Assembly (NCBI GenBank): GCA_902763615.1
Contig: CACWSX010000037.1
Location: 1 to 49,734, forward strand
Source: an uncultured Prevotellaceae bacterium
GTDB lineage: Bacteria > Bacteroidota > Bacteroidia > Bacteroidales > Bacteroidaceae
Length of the DNA stretch: 49,734 nucleotides
Direction: 5' to 3'
The notes under the pieces are model-generated. The model was given only the letters and a program-made list of their open reading frames with translations. It had not been told where the DNA came from and did not search any database. Both the position numbers and the translations under genes were made by a program. Shown one piece after another: positions 27,169 through 35,589 of this stretch; within the stretch, counting starts at the first letter, position 1, and each line of letters opens with the position of its first letter.

Positions 27169-28087
27169 TGATACTCATATTGTTAATGACACGACGAATG
27201 GCTTCTGCAAAGGTGTCAGCCACAGAGAGTTGCTTCACCTTGGCACAGCGATTGGCATAAGGAATGGAGTCTGTAAAGACAATCTCCTCAAGGGCCGATG
27301 CCTGAACACGTTCGCTGGCTGGACCGCTCATCACACAATGGCTTGCGCATGCGCGAACGGTTTTGGCACCATTTTCCTTCATCAGGTCAGCTGCCTTGGT
27401 AATCGTACCGGCAGTGTCTACCATATCGTCGACAATTACCACATTCTTGCCTTCCACCTCACCGATAATCTGCATTGATTCCACCACATTGGCACGGGCG
27501 CGTGTCTTATTGCATAGCACGAGCGGACATCCAAGGAACTTGGCATAGGTGTTGGCACGCTTAGAACCGCCTACGTCGGGTGAGGCAATCACGAGATTAT
27601 CAAGCTTCAGACTCTGCAAATAGGGCAGAATGACACCGGAACCATAGAGATGATCGACGGGAACGTTGAAGAAACCCTGAATCTGATCTGCATGTAAGTC
27701 CATCGTGATGACTCGGTTCACGCCTGCTACACTGAGCAAGTCTGCCACTAGTTTTGCACCAATGCTGACACGTGGCTTGTCCTTTCGGTCCTGACGGGCC
27801 CAGCCGAAATAGGGGATGACTGCATTGATGGTTCTGGCGGAGGCTCTCTTGGCAGCATCGATCATCAGCAGCAACTCCATCAGGTTATCGCTGTTGGGGA
27901 ATGTGCTCTGCACAAGGAAAATGTCACGGCCACGTATACTTTCCTCATAGCTGACGGCAAACTCGCCATCAGAGAATTTGGTGATTTGTAGTTGTCCTAA
28001 AGGGCAACCCAAACTTTGGCAGATTTTTTCTGCAAGGTACCTCGTGGCGGTGCCAGAGAAAACCATGTAAGAGTTTGTATTAATCAT
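27149..28087 (-). CDS. prs: ribose-phosphate pyrophosphokinase
   Basis: The product has 312 residues. It makes PRPP from ribose-5-phosphate and ATP for nucleotide, His and NAD synthesis. Visible motifs are KFSDGEFAVSYEESIRG, the flexible loop YFGWARQDRKDKPR, MDLHADQIQGFF and the PRPP site VVIVDDMVDTAGT. It follows a ThiE-like gene by 20 bases. Its substrate is supplied by the rpiB/tkt genes elsewhere in the window. Confidence 0.97.
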   Translation of the reverse strand: MINTNSYMVFSGTATRYLAEKICQSLGCPLGQLQITKFSDGEFAVSYEESIRGRDIFLVQSTFPNSDNLMELLLMIDAAKRASARTINAVIPYFGWARQDRKDKPRVSIGAKLVADLLSVAGVNRVITMDLHADQIQGFFNVPVDHLYGSGVILPYLQSLKLDNLVIASPDVGGSKRANTYAKFLGCPLVLCNKTRARANVVESMQIIGEVEGKNVVIVDDMVDTAGTITKAADLMKENGAKTVRACASHCVMSGPASERVQASALEEIVFTDSIPYANRCAKVKQLSVADTFAEAIRRVINNMSISDLYLI

Positions 28088-28107
28088 TTTTCTGATTTTA
28101 TGTTTTA

Positions 28108-28716
28108 TTAGTCAATCGCTTTCTTTAATCGCTCAAAGTGCAGTAGCAAATCCTTGTAATCAAGTTCGTTGTGGATATCAAAGCGGTTCCAGAGATCCCC
28201 ACAGATAACGACACCGCCGAATCCCAGATCACGTGCCACCTTGATGTTGTCAAGGTTCATACCGCCGAGCGCATATACTTTCTTGTCAATCAGTCCCTGA
28301 CGAGAGGCTTCTTTCAGTTCTTCCATTGTGAAACCAGACTTTTCCTCTTTGATGGTCTGACTGTCGAAGATGGGGTGTAAGAACACATAATTACAATGCT
28401 TCTTGGTATCCTTGAGCTCTGACAATGCATGACATGTGCGGCTGATATTCCCTTTGTAACCCGAAGGAGGCTCAGTATAGGCATCGTCGATATGAATGCC
28501 GTGCAGGCGGTATTCTTCTTTCAGATAGAAATGATTGTGAACAGTCGTTTTGCTGGCAATGTCTTCCCCAAGGAGGGTCAGTAACCGCTCGGAGTACATG
28601 GGTGAAGAGCCTGGCTTGTGCAGGTGTAGGTTGTCCATACCCTCCTCAAAGAGGTTGGCAAGGATCTTGTCTTCCTCCACAAAAAACGTGGGTCTTGTCA
28701 TTACAATTAACTTCAT
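28108..28716 (-). CDS. ThiE/TenI-like TIM-barrel protein
   Basis: The product has 202 residues. It has the thiamine phosphate synthase fold: VHNHFYLKEEYRLHGIHID near residue 60, HPIFDSQT near 115 and KVYALGGMNLDNIKVARDLG near 150. Some catalytic positions differ from classic ThiE, so it may be a TenI-like relative or a housekeeping ThiE variant. It is the first gene of an operon with prs. A -7 box lies upstream. Confidence 0.75.
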   Translation of the reverse strand: MKLIVMTRPTFFVEEDKILANLFEEGMDNLHLHKPGSSPMYSERLLTLLGEDIASKTTVHNHFYLKEEYRLHGIHIDDAYTEPPSGYKGNISRTCHALSELKDTKKHCNYVFLHPIFDSQTIKEEKSGFTMEELKEASRQGLIDKKVYALGGMNLDNIKVARDLGFGGVVICGDLWNRFDIHNELDYKDLLLHFERLKKAID

Positions 28717-28744
28717 TTCTTCAGTCTCGACTCTTTCTCACGTG

Positions 28745-28752
28745 CAAAATTA
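28745..28752 (-). promoter_or_regulatory. -7 element of the ThiE-like/prs operon
   Basis: TAATTTTG on the minus strand lies 29 bases before the ATG. Confidence 0.55.
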
Positions 28753-28827
28753 CATATTTTTTTAGACATAAGTACATAAGAACAGATATTTTTTTGTTTC
28801 TTTTGTTCTTTTGTCTAAAAAAATAAG

Positions 28828-28835
28828 TACCTTTG
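28828..28835 (+). promoter_or_regulatory. -7 element of fabD
   Basis: TACCTTTG lies 70 bases before the fabD ATG. Confidence 0.6.
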
Positions 28836-28904
28836 CATCTCGAAAATAATAAATTAGTAAAAATTGTACGTTGTACATTGTCAAATTGTAAATTATAAAA
28901 AAAG

Positions 28905-29795
28905 ATGAAAGCATTTGTTTTTCCCGGACAGGGAGCACAGTTTGTTGGAATGGGTAAGGATCTTTACGACAACAACCCCTTGGCGAAGGAACTTTTTGAG
29001 AAGGCTAACGACATTCTTGGCTATCGCATAACCGATATTATGTTTGAAGGTACCGACGAGGAATTGAAGCAGACGAAGGTCACTCAGCCTGCCGTATTCC
29101 TCCATAGTGTGATATCTGCCCTTTGCATGGGCGAAGCCTTTGATCCGAAGATGACTGCAGGTCACTCTTTAGGTGAGTTCTCTGCGCTGACAGCAGCAGG
29201 AGCTTTAAGTTTCGAAGATGGATTAAAGCTGGTTTATGCCCGTGCGATGGCCATGCAGAAGGCTTGTGAGGCTCAGCCCTCAACGATGGCAGCCATCATC
29301 GCTCTGCCCGATGAAAAAGTAGAGGAAGTTTGTGCTGAGGTGAGCAAGATGGGCAAGGGCGTAGTCGTACCTGCTAACTATAATTGTCCTGGACAGTTGG
29401 TAATCTCTGGTAATGTTGAGGCTATTGAGGAGGCTTGTGAGCAGCTAAAAGCCGCTGGTGCCAAGCGTGCATTGGTGCTGAAGGTCGGTGGCGCTTTCCA
29501 CTCTCCGCTGATGCAGCCAGCAAAGGATGAACTCCAGGCTGCCATCGAACAGACGGAGATAAAGACTCCACAATGTCCTGTTTATCAGAATGTTGACGCT
29601 AAGCCTCACACCAATCCAGCTGAGATAAAGGCTAACCTCATTGCCCAACTGACAAGTTCTGTTCGTTGGACACAGAGTGTTCAGAATATGATTGCTGATG
29701 GTGCTGATGACTTCACAGAGTGTGGACCAGGTAAGGCCCTACAAGGTATGATTGTAAAGATCAACAAGGAAGTTTCTGCCCATGGCATCGCGTAA
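28905..29795 (+). CDS. fabD: malonyl-CoA:ACP transacylase
   Basis: The product has 296 residues. It loads malonyl groups onto ACP for fatty acid synthesis. The start is FVFPGQGAQFVGMG, the nucleophile is Ser88 in GHSLGEFSAL, and the catalytic His lies in GGAFHSPLM near residue 200. It overlaps the GH13 gene by 14 bases, an unusual partner. Confidence 0.95.
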   Translation: MKAFVFPGQGAQFVGMGKDLYDNNPLAKELFEKANDILGYRITDIMFEGTDEELKQTKVTQPAVFLHSVISALCMGEAFDPKMTAGHSLGEFSALTAAGALSFEDGLKLVYARAMAMQKACEAQPSTMAAIIALPDEKVEEVCAEVSKMGKGVVVPANYNCPGQLVISGNVEAIEEACEQLKAAGAKRALVLKVGGAFHSPLMQPAKDELQAAIEQTEIKTPQCPVYQNVDAKPHTNPAEIKANLIAQLTSSVRWTQSVQNMIADGADDFTECGPGKALQGMIVKINKEVSAHGIA

Positions 29796-31437
29796 ACTCA
29801 TTATCTATCAGATTTTCACCCGTCTTTATGGCAATCGCAATACCACTCGTCAGGAGAATGGTTCGATAGTCGAAAACGGATGTGGAAAGATGAACGATTT
29901 CACGCCCAGCACCCTGAAGAAAATCAGGGAGATGGGCGTGAGCCATATTTGGTACACGGGTATCATTCGTCATGCTACCCAGACAGACTATACAGCCTAT
30001 GGTATTCCTAAGAATCATCCTGCCATCGTTAAAGGCAAGGCGGGTTCCCCTTATGCCATTACAGATTATTACGATATAGATCCTGATTTGGCTGTAGATG
30101 TTAATCATCGTATGCAAGAGTTTGAACTGCTGATAGAACGTACGCATCATGCAGGCATGAAGGTCATCATCGATTTCGTTCCTAATCATGTAGCCCGTCA
30201 GTATCATTCTATCTGCAAGCCTGAGGGCGTGAAGGATCTTGGCGAGGAAGATAATCCTAAAAATGGTTTTGACCCTCAGAACAATTTCTATTACTGTCCA
30301 GGTCAGCGATTTACGCCTTATTTTGACCTGTATCATGGTGAGCAGGAACCTTATATCGAGGAACCTGCCAAGGCTACAGGCAATGATTGTTTTCACAATG
30401 CGCCTGGCACAAACGATTGGTATGAAACGGTAAAGTTGAACTATGGCCTTGATTACTATGCAGGGCGTGTTGGTCATTTTACCCCCATTCCCAATACGTG
30501 GAGCAAGATGACTGACATACTCCTCTTTTGGGCAAAGAAAGGTGTCGATGGCTTCCGCTGTGATATGGCGGAGATGGTGCCTGCCGCTTTCTGGCAGTGG
30601 GCTACCGATAAGGTAAAGTTTGCATATCCGCAGATTATCTTTGTTGGCGAGGTGTATAATCCTGCTGAGTATCGTAATTATCTGGCTGCGGGCTTTGATT
30701 ATCTTTACGACAAAGTAGGCATGTACGACACCCTTCGCGAGGTGATGCAAGGCCATCGGAGTACTCACGCTATCACAGGTGCTTGGCAGGCAACCGACGA
30801 CATCCGTGACCACATGCTCTATTTCCTCGAGAACCACGATGAGCAGCGTATTGCCAGCAGTTTCTTCGTTGGCGATGCTCAGAAGGGCGTTCCTGGATTG
30901 GTGGTATCGGCACTTCTGCAGCAGAATCCGATGATGATCTATTTTGGCCAAGAGTATGGTGAGCGTGGAATGGAAAAGGAGGGCTTCAGTGGTAATGACG
31001 GACGTACGACCATCTTTGATTATTGGAGTGTGGACACCATTGTACGTGCGGCCCAGCGAAAGTTGACCACTCAGGAAAAGCAACTTAAAACTATCTATGA
31101 TAAGGTCATCAGTATTGCTACAAATGAGAAGGCCATTGTCAGTGGTGCATGTTTTGATCTGATGTATGTCAATGGCCAGTATAATCACGAATATGCCTTT
31201 ATTCGTAAAGCTGGTGCAGAGGTGTTGCTAGTGGTAGCAAACTTCGCTGATTCCGATCAGACAGTTGGTATTACGATTCCCGGACATGCTTTCGATTTCC
31301 TCAATCTGAAGGAGAAGAATGTTTCGGCCACTGACCTGCTTTCTGAAGGGAAACAGAAACTCTCTCTGAAGCGTGATGAGGCGGTCGCTATCAATGTTCA
31401 GGGGAATAATGCCGTTGTGTTGAAATTTAAAGCATAA
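29782..31437 (+). CDS. cytoplasmic GH13 alpha-amylase-family enzyme
   Basis: The product has 551 residues and no signal peptide. The four GH13 regions are visible: IDFVPNH, GFRCDMAE (nucleophile Asp261), GEVYN (acid/base Glu290) and ENHDEQ (Asp353). The C-terminus is a beta domain. It probably acts on intracellular maltodextrin or glycogen, fitting the GT3 synthase and GT35 phosphorylase upstream; the exact reaction is not readable. Its start lies inside fabD, and the AlaX-like gene follows after 4 bases. Confidence 0.9.
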   Translation: MASRKLIIYQIFTRLYGNRNTTRQENGSIVENGCGKMNDFTPSTLKKIREMGVSHIWYTGIIRHATQTDYTAYGIPKNHPAIVKGKAGSPYAITDYYDIDPDLAVDVNHRMQEFELLIERTHHAGMKVIIDFVPNHVARQYHSICKPEGVKDLGEEDNPKNGFDPQNNFYYCPGQRFTPYFDLYHGEQEPYIEEPAKATGNDCFHNAPGTNDWYETVKLNYGLDYYAGRVGHFTPIPNTWSKMTDILLFWAKKGVDGFRCDMAEMVPAAFWQWATDKVKFAYPQIIFVGEVYNPAEYRNYLAAGFDYLYDKVGMYDTLREVMQGHRSTHAITGAWQATDDIRDHMLYFLENHDEQRIASSFFVGDAQKGVPGLVVSALLQQNPMMIYFGQEYGERGMEKEGFSGNDGRTTIFDYWSVDTIVRAAQRKLTTQEKQLKTIYDKVISIATNEKAIVSGACFDLMYVNGQYNHEYAFIRKAGAEVLLVVANFADSDQTVGITIPGHAFDFLNLKEKNVSATDLLSEGKQKLSLKRDEAVAINVQGNNAVVLKFKA

Positions 31438-31441
31438 GTAT

Positions 31442-31903
31442 ATGGATCCCATTCTCAATGATCACAATAAGGAAGAGTTCCCGCCAGCGCATACAGCGGA
31501 GCATTTGCTGAACCAGACCATGATCCGATTGTTTGGCTGCGAACGGTCTTATAATGCTCATATTGAGCGGAAGAAGAGCAAAATGAGTTTTTATCTTGAC
31601 CATAAGCCATCGCGTCAGGAGGAAAAGGAGATTGAGCTTCGGATGAATGAGTTGATTGATGACGATCTTCCAGTGACCTTTGAGTTTGTCACCCGTGATA
31701 ATCTCCCCGAAGAAGTCTCTACCGATCGCCTACCTGAAGATGTCTCCGAGACCATCCGACTCGTACGTATTGGTGATTATGATGTCTGTCCTTGTATTGG
31801 CCGGCATGTCCGTAGCACCTCTCAGATAGGGCGTTTCGAGATGCTTGGTACAAATTGGGATGAGCAGGAACGATCCTTTCGCGTGAGATTTAAGATAGTA
31901 TGA
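31442..31903 (+). CDS. AlaX-like tRNA-editing domain protein
   Basis: The product has 153 residues. It is a stand-alone Thr/Ala-RS second additional domain. The metal-site motif HTAEHLLNQ lies near residue 17, and CPCIGRHVRST near 120 gives the Cys and His of the second half. Such proteins remove wrongly charged Ser or Gly from tRNA-Ala. It is the last gene of the fabD operon, before a hairpin terminator. Confidence 0.8.
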   Translation: MDPILNDHNKEEFPPAHTAEHLLNQTMIRLFGCERSYNAHIERKKSKMSFYLDHKPSRQEEKEIELRMNELIDDDLPVTFEFVTRDNLPEEVSTDRLPEDVSETIRLVRIGDYDVCPCIGRHVRSTSQIGRFEMLGTNWDEQERSFRVRFKIV

Positions 31904-31913
31904 TTCAGATAAT

Positions 31914-31946
31914 AGATGCCCGACCTTATAGGCCGGGCATCTTTTT
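31914..31946. terminator. terminator between convergent genes
   Basis: GATGCCCG pairs with CGGGCATC, with two more pairs inside, followed by a T run. On the minus strand an A/T-rich stretch also follows. Confidence 0.8.
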
Positions 31947-33012
31947 ATTCTTTTTTCAGTGCAATCTTCATGAACACCGGATAGTGGTCGGAATAACTGA
32001 GTTCTTTCATATAATAGGATAATGCCTCGTAGTTCTTGTCGTGGAAGATGTAATCGATTCTCAAGGGCGTCTTACCACGAAGGGTATGCATCCATCCGCT
32101 TCCGCATTCCTTGAAACCATCCGACAATTCACCTTTCAGCGTGTTGTATACATAGGAGTAGGGAACGTCCACACAGTCGCCTGCCAAGATAACGGGGTAT
32201 TCGCAATCACGAATGTGCATGGCGAGGATATTGGCTTGTCCAGCTCGCTTGATCATACCCACGGTGTAACTTCCGTAGATAGCTTCAAGCAGGCGGTTCC
32301 CCTGCACATTATAGCCATCTTCCTCCATTTTATTGGCACGGTAATATACATGGTGGGCACCTGCGGTCTCTAAGTGCACATTGTAGACACGGAACATCTG
32401 TCCGTTGACATCAATGTCTACCCACATTGCACTGTTAGCGCTAGCAGGGAACTCAATAGGTTCGCTTTTTTTGATGGGGTAACGGCTATAGATGGCATAG
32501 TGGCCATTTATACCATATGCCATATAGGGGAAATACTCCTTGTAACTCTCTGAGTTTTTCTTGTCGCCACTATGGTCGTTGTATTCTTGAATACAGAAAA
32601 CATCCACCTTCTGCTTCTTCATTTCAGCAAGGACGTCCTGAGCGATAAAGCCTGATGCTGAATTACCAAAGCCTGCCACATTATAGGTGGCGATTTTCAG
32701 GCCTGGCTGTTTCTCTGCTGTCTCGTCGACTCCTCCGAACTGATAGAGTGTTCCGATATAAGGAATGCAACAGAGTAGCGTGATGAATGGCATCAGTGCC
32801 CAATGCCAGCGCCTCATGATAAGCCAGTATAGTAGTAGAATCACATTGCCTGCAATCAGCAAGGGAAGCACATAGACGAGCAAGGCGCGTGCCATATTAC
32901 CTGACGGATAAGTTTCACCACCGTAAAGGCCTACAAGTGTGAAAATCATCATCAACAATGTGATGATGAGCATCATGAATGAGAAATACTTCTGAACTGC
33001 GAGTTTACCCAT
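31945..33012 (-). CDS. membrane-anchored EEP-family protein
   Basis: The product has 355 residues. Three membrane segments lie in the first ~90 residues (FSFMMLIITLLMMIFTLVGL, LLVYVLPLLIAGNVILLLYW, PFITLLCCIPYIG). An endonuclease/exonuclease/phosphatase domain follows, with IATYNVAGFGN, FCIQEYNDH, VILAGDCVDVP and the final YSDHYPV. Members cleave phosphodiesters in nucleic acids or lipids; the substrate is unknown. The catalytic part probably faces the periplasm. Confidence 0.85.
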   Translation of the reverse strand: MGKLAVQKYFSFMMLIITLLMMIFTLVGLYGGETYPSGNMARALLVYVLPLLIAGNVILLLYWLIMRRWHWALMPFITLLCCIPYIGTLYQFGGVDETAEKQPGLKIATYNVAGFGNSASGFIAQDVLAEMKKQKVDVFCIQEYNDHSGDKKNSESYKEYFPYMAYGINGHYAIYSRYPIKKSEPIEFPASANSAMWVDIDVNGQMFRVYNVHLETAGAHHVYYRANKMEEDGYNVQGNRLLEAIYGSYTVGMIKRAGQANILAMHIRDCEYPVILAGDCVDVPYSYVYNTLKGELSDGFKECGSGWMHTLRGKTPLRIDYIFHDKNYEALSYYMKELSYSDHYPVFMKIALKKE

Positions 33013-33041
33013 ATGTTCTTAATGATTGATTCTATTCGATG

Positions 33042-34304
33042 TTAGTCTTCATGAAGGTATCTTTTAACAACCTCAATGAGATTTTCTACTCTGAATGGTT
33101 TTGCCATGAATTCGTCACAACCAGCCATCTTGGCTTCACGGATGTTTTCCTCGAAAGCATAGGCGCTGAGGGCGATGACCGGGGTGTCTTGATTGATCTC
33201 CTTGATGATGCGTGTGGCGTCGAGACCATTCATCTCTGGCATGCGAATATCCATCAGAATCAGGTCGGGCCGCTCATCTTCATTCAGATTGACAGCCTCG
33301 ATACCATTATGGGCTCGTATGAGACGGAAACGCTTCTGGAGCACAATCTTTACCAGTTCATAGTTACTGTCTTCATCCTCAGCCACGAGAATCGTCTTTT
33401 GGTTCATACCTTCTGGACGGGCACTCACACGAATGGTACGCACATTAGTCGTTGTAGTGGTATGCTCTTGATTAATACCGCCTACAGTACCTTCAAAGGG
33501 AAGTCTGAATGTAAAGGTTGAACCAACGTTGACGGTGGATTCCACACGAATATCTCCTCCTAACTTCTCAACGATAATTTTACAGAGTGACAGACCAAGA
33601 CCATAGCCTTTTTGCTGTTCTGCGTCTTGCGAGGCATACGTGTTGAAGATGCTGTCAATGAATTCTGGCGGAATACCTGATCCCGTATCCTTCACGAAGA
33701 ATTCAATGGTCTTCATCTCGTTAATGATATGGAAGCCATAGGTGATACTGCCCATCGTAGTATGTTTCAGGGCATTGCTGATGAGATTGGTGAAGACCTG
33801 TATGAGACGATTGGCATCGGTGTTCATCGTTGCGGTCATCAGCGGTTTCTCGAACTCCAGCTTGACAGATGGTGGGCAACGGAATTTAAACAGCTGCTTG
33901 ATATTCTCGCACATCTGGTTGATATCGGTCATTGCCTTCTTCATTTGGATTTCACCCGATTCTACTCTGGAAAGGTCGAGTATTTCATTAATCAGACTCG
34001 ATAAGCGCTGATTATTACTCTCAATAATCTGATAGTATTTCATGCGCTCTTCTTCAGAGTCTGTTTCAACGAGTACGCGCGAGAAACCTTCAATTGCATT
34101 TAGAGGGGTACGGATTTCATGGCTCATGTTGGCAAGGAAGAGAGATTTCATCTGACTGGCTTTTTCAGCCTTCAGAGCTTTCTCTTCGTATTCTGTAAGC
34201 TTTCTGTTTGCTATCTCCAGCTGTTCAGATATAATCTTTAATTTCCAGGTAGCGTCAGCAAGTTTCTGTAATAGAATGTCTCTTTCTTCTTGTCCCATTA
34301 CCAT
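33042..34304 (-). CDS. soluble hybrid histidine kinase with receiver domain
   Basis: The product has 420 residues. An N-terminal coiled coil (about 5-50) is followed by HisKA with the phospho-acceptor His62 in MSHEIRTPLN. The ATPase domain shows NLISNALKHT, DTGSGIPPEF and GYGLGLSLCKII. A C-terminal receiver has Asp352 in LMDIRMPEMNG and a final Lys in MAKPF. No sensor domain or membrane segment is visible, so the signal is probably cytoplasmic or brought by a partner. The start may also be the Met at residue 3. The output is unknown. Confidence 0.92.
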   Translation of the reverse strand: MVMGQEERDILLQKLADATWKLKIISEQLEIANRKLTEYEEKALKAEKASQMKSLFLANMSHEIRTPLNAIEGFSRVLVETDSEEERMKYYQIIESNNQRLSSLINEILDLSRVESGEIQMKKAMTDINQMCENIKQLFKFRCPPSVKLEFEKPLMTATMNTDANRLIQVFTNLISNALKHTTMGSITYGFHIINEMKTIEFFVKDTGSGIPPEFIDSIFNTYASQDAEQQKGYGLGLSLCKIIVEKLGGDIRVESTVNVGSTFTFRLPFEGTVGGINQEHTTTTTNVRTIRVSARPEGMNQKTILVAEDEDSNYELVKIVLQKRFRLIRAHNGIEAVNLNEDERPDLILMDIRMPEMNGLDATRIIKEINQDTPVIALSAYAFEENIREAKMAGCDEFMAKPFRVENLIEVVKRYLHED

Positions 34305-34345
34305 TCAAAACCATTTTGGGTATTTGTAAAACCCTATTTGGGTAC

Positions 34346-34353
34346 AAAATTAC
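34346..34353 (-). promoter_or_regulatory. -7 element of the histidine kinase gene
   Basis: TAATTTTG on the minus strand lies 41 bases before the ATG. Confidence 0.5.
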
Positions 34354-34391
34354 CAAAAATTTTCAATAAAACAAATAATAATCGAAAAAAT

Positions 34392-35573
34392 TTAGATTCT
34401 TTTTGCTTTTTCCCAGGCGCCACTGTGTGAGTGGCTTTTCAGATAGGCCATTCCTTGGAACACATTCAGATTCATAAACAGAAAATAATAGGCGGTATAA
34501 AGCAACTTGTTTCGATGTCCGCATTTGCTGAGTGCCCATCCTAGTAGTGCTGCCAGATAGAATACGACTTGGAGAGCCAGTATAATGGTATAAATCAGAC
34601 CTGCTCCGGAACAAACGAGCAGAATATTGACGATGGCCAGAATGACCAGTGCGATAGGGGTGATGCTCCATCGGAGCACGCGGTGGCTGATGTATTGGAA
34701 AGCCACCAATGGCTGATGCAGAGGGTTTAGCATTTTACGGAGCCACCAGATACTCTGCAGACCACCGGCAGCAATGCGACGCTTGCGTTTGGATTCCTCG
34801 GCAAGATTGGCAGAGCCGTATTCGAGGGCGTAGGCTTCTGGAGCATAGGCGATACGGTGGCCTTCATCGACAATGAGCATCGACATCATGAAATCGTCGA
34901 GAAGGGCATTATCGGGCACCTCGCGACAGAGTTCTGGTCGGATGGCATACAATTCACCAGCAGCCCCCATAGCCGAATAGAGTTCGCTGTCCCATTTCTT
35001 TAGCGTGCTCTCATAGCGCCAATAGAGGCCTTCGCCTTCTGCGGCCATCTCTCCGTTTCTCGAGGCCACACGTTTTTCACCGCTGACACAGCCCACAGTC
35101 TTGTCCTGAAACAATCTGGCGATTTCGCGCATGGCACCACGATTGATCATGGTATTGGCATCAGTGAAGGCCACAAGTTCTGTCTTCACCTCGCTGAGCC
35201 CATGCTTCAGAGCGGCAGTCTTGCCCTTGCGCTCAGGACTGAATACGAGATTCACTTCCGGATAGGCTTTCAGTAGCTCATTGGTATTGTCGGTCGTACC
35301 GTCTGTAACCCACATCACCCTGAACTTATCCTTTGGATAGTCCAGGGCGCGGGTGTTTTGCATCTTCTCTGCCACAATATCCTGTTCGTTATAGGCACAA
35401 ATCATGAGTGTCATCGTGGGCAACTCATCGTCTGTGGGCATGGCAGTCTGTTGTGGTTCCCCTTTTATCAGCCTTTTCAGACGGATGATCAGGAAAAGCA
35501 GTATACCGTATCCGAGATAAGTGTAGAATACGATAAACAGGCAAAGCCAGAACAGAATTTTCAGTGTCAGCAT
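34392..35573 (-). CDS. membrane GT2 glycosyltransferase
   Basis: The product has 393 residues. One N-terminal membrane segment (about 3-25) is followed by a GT2 domain: MTLMICAYNEQDIVAEKMQN, VTDGTTDNT, FTDANTMINRGAM (metal-binding DxN-type site) and ALLDDFMMSMLIVDEGHRIAY. Three further membrane segments lie at the C-terminus. The layout resembles polysaccharide synthases that make and export surface glycans. I chose the Met at 35573, 16 bases after rng, because the longer frame adds 28 residues that overlap rng. Confidence 0.88.
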   Translation of the reverse strand: MLTLKILFWLCLFIVFYTYLGYGILLFLIIRLKRLIKGEPQQTAMPTDDELPTMTLMICAYNEQDIVAEKMQNTRALDYPKDKFRVMWVTDGTTDNTNELLKAYPEVNLVFSPERKGKTAALKHGLSEVKTELVAFTDANTMINRGAMREIARLFQDKTVGCVSGEKRVASRNGEMAAEGEGLYWRYESTLKKWDSELYSAMGAAGELYAIRPELCREVPDNALLDDFMMSMLIVDEGHRIAYAPEAYALEYGSANLAEESKRKRRIAAGGLQSIWWLRKMLNPLHQPLVAFQYISHRVLRWSITPIALVILAIVNILLVCSGAGLIYTIILALQVVFYLAALLGWALSKCGHRNKLLYTAYYFLFMNLNVFQGMAYLKSHSHSGAWEKAKRI

Positions 35574-35589
35574 AGATGATAGAGGATTA

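Noticed and set aside
29761-31188. 475-residue frame on the minus strand
   Set aside because: It is fully antisense to the well-supported GH13 gene and matches no family; its length results from codon bias.
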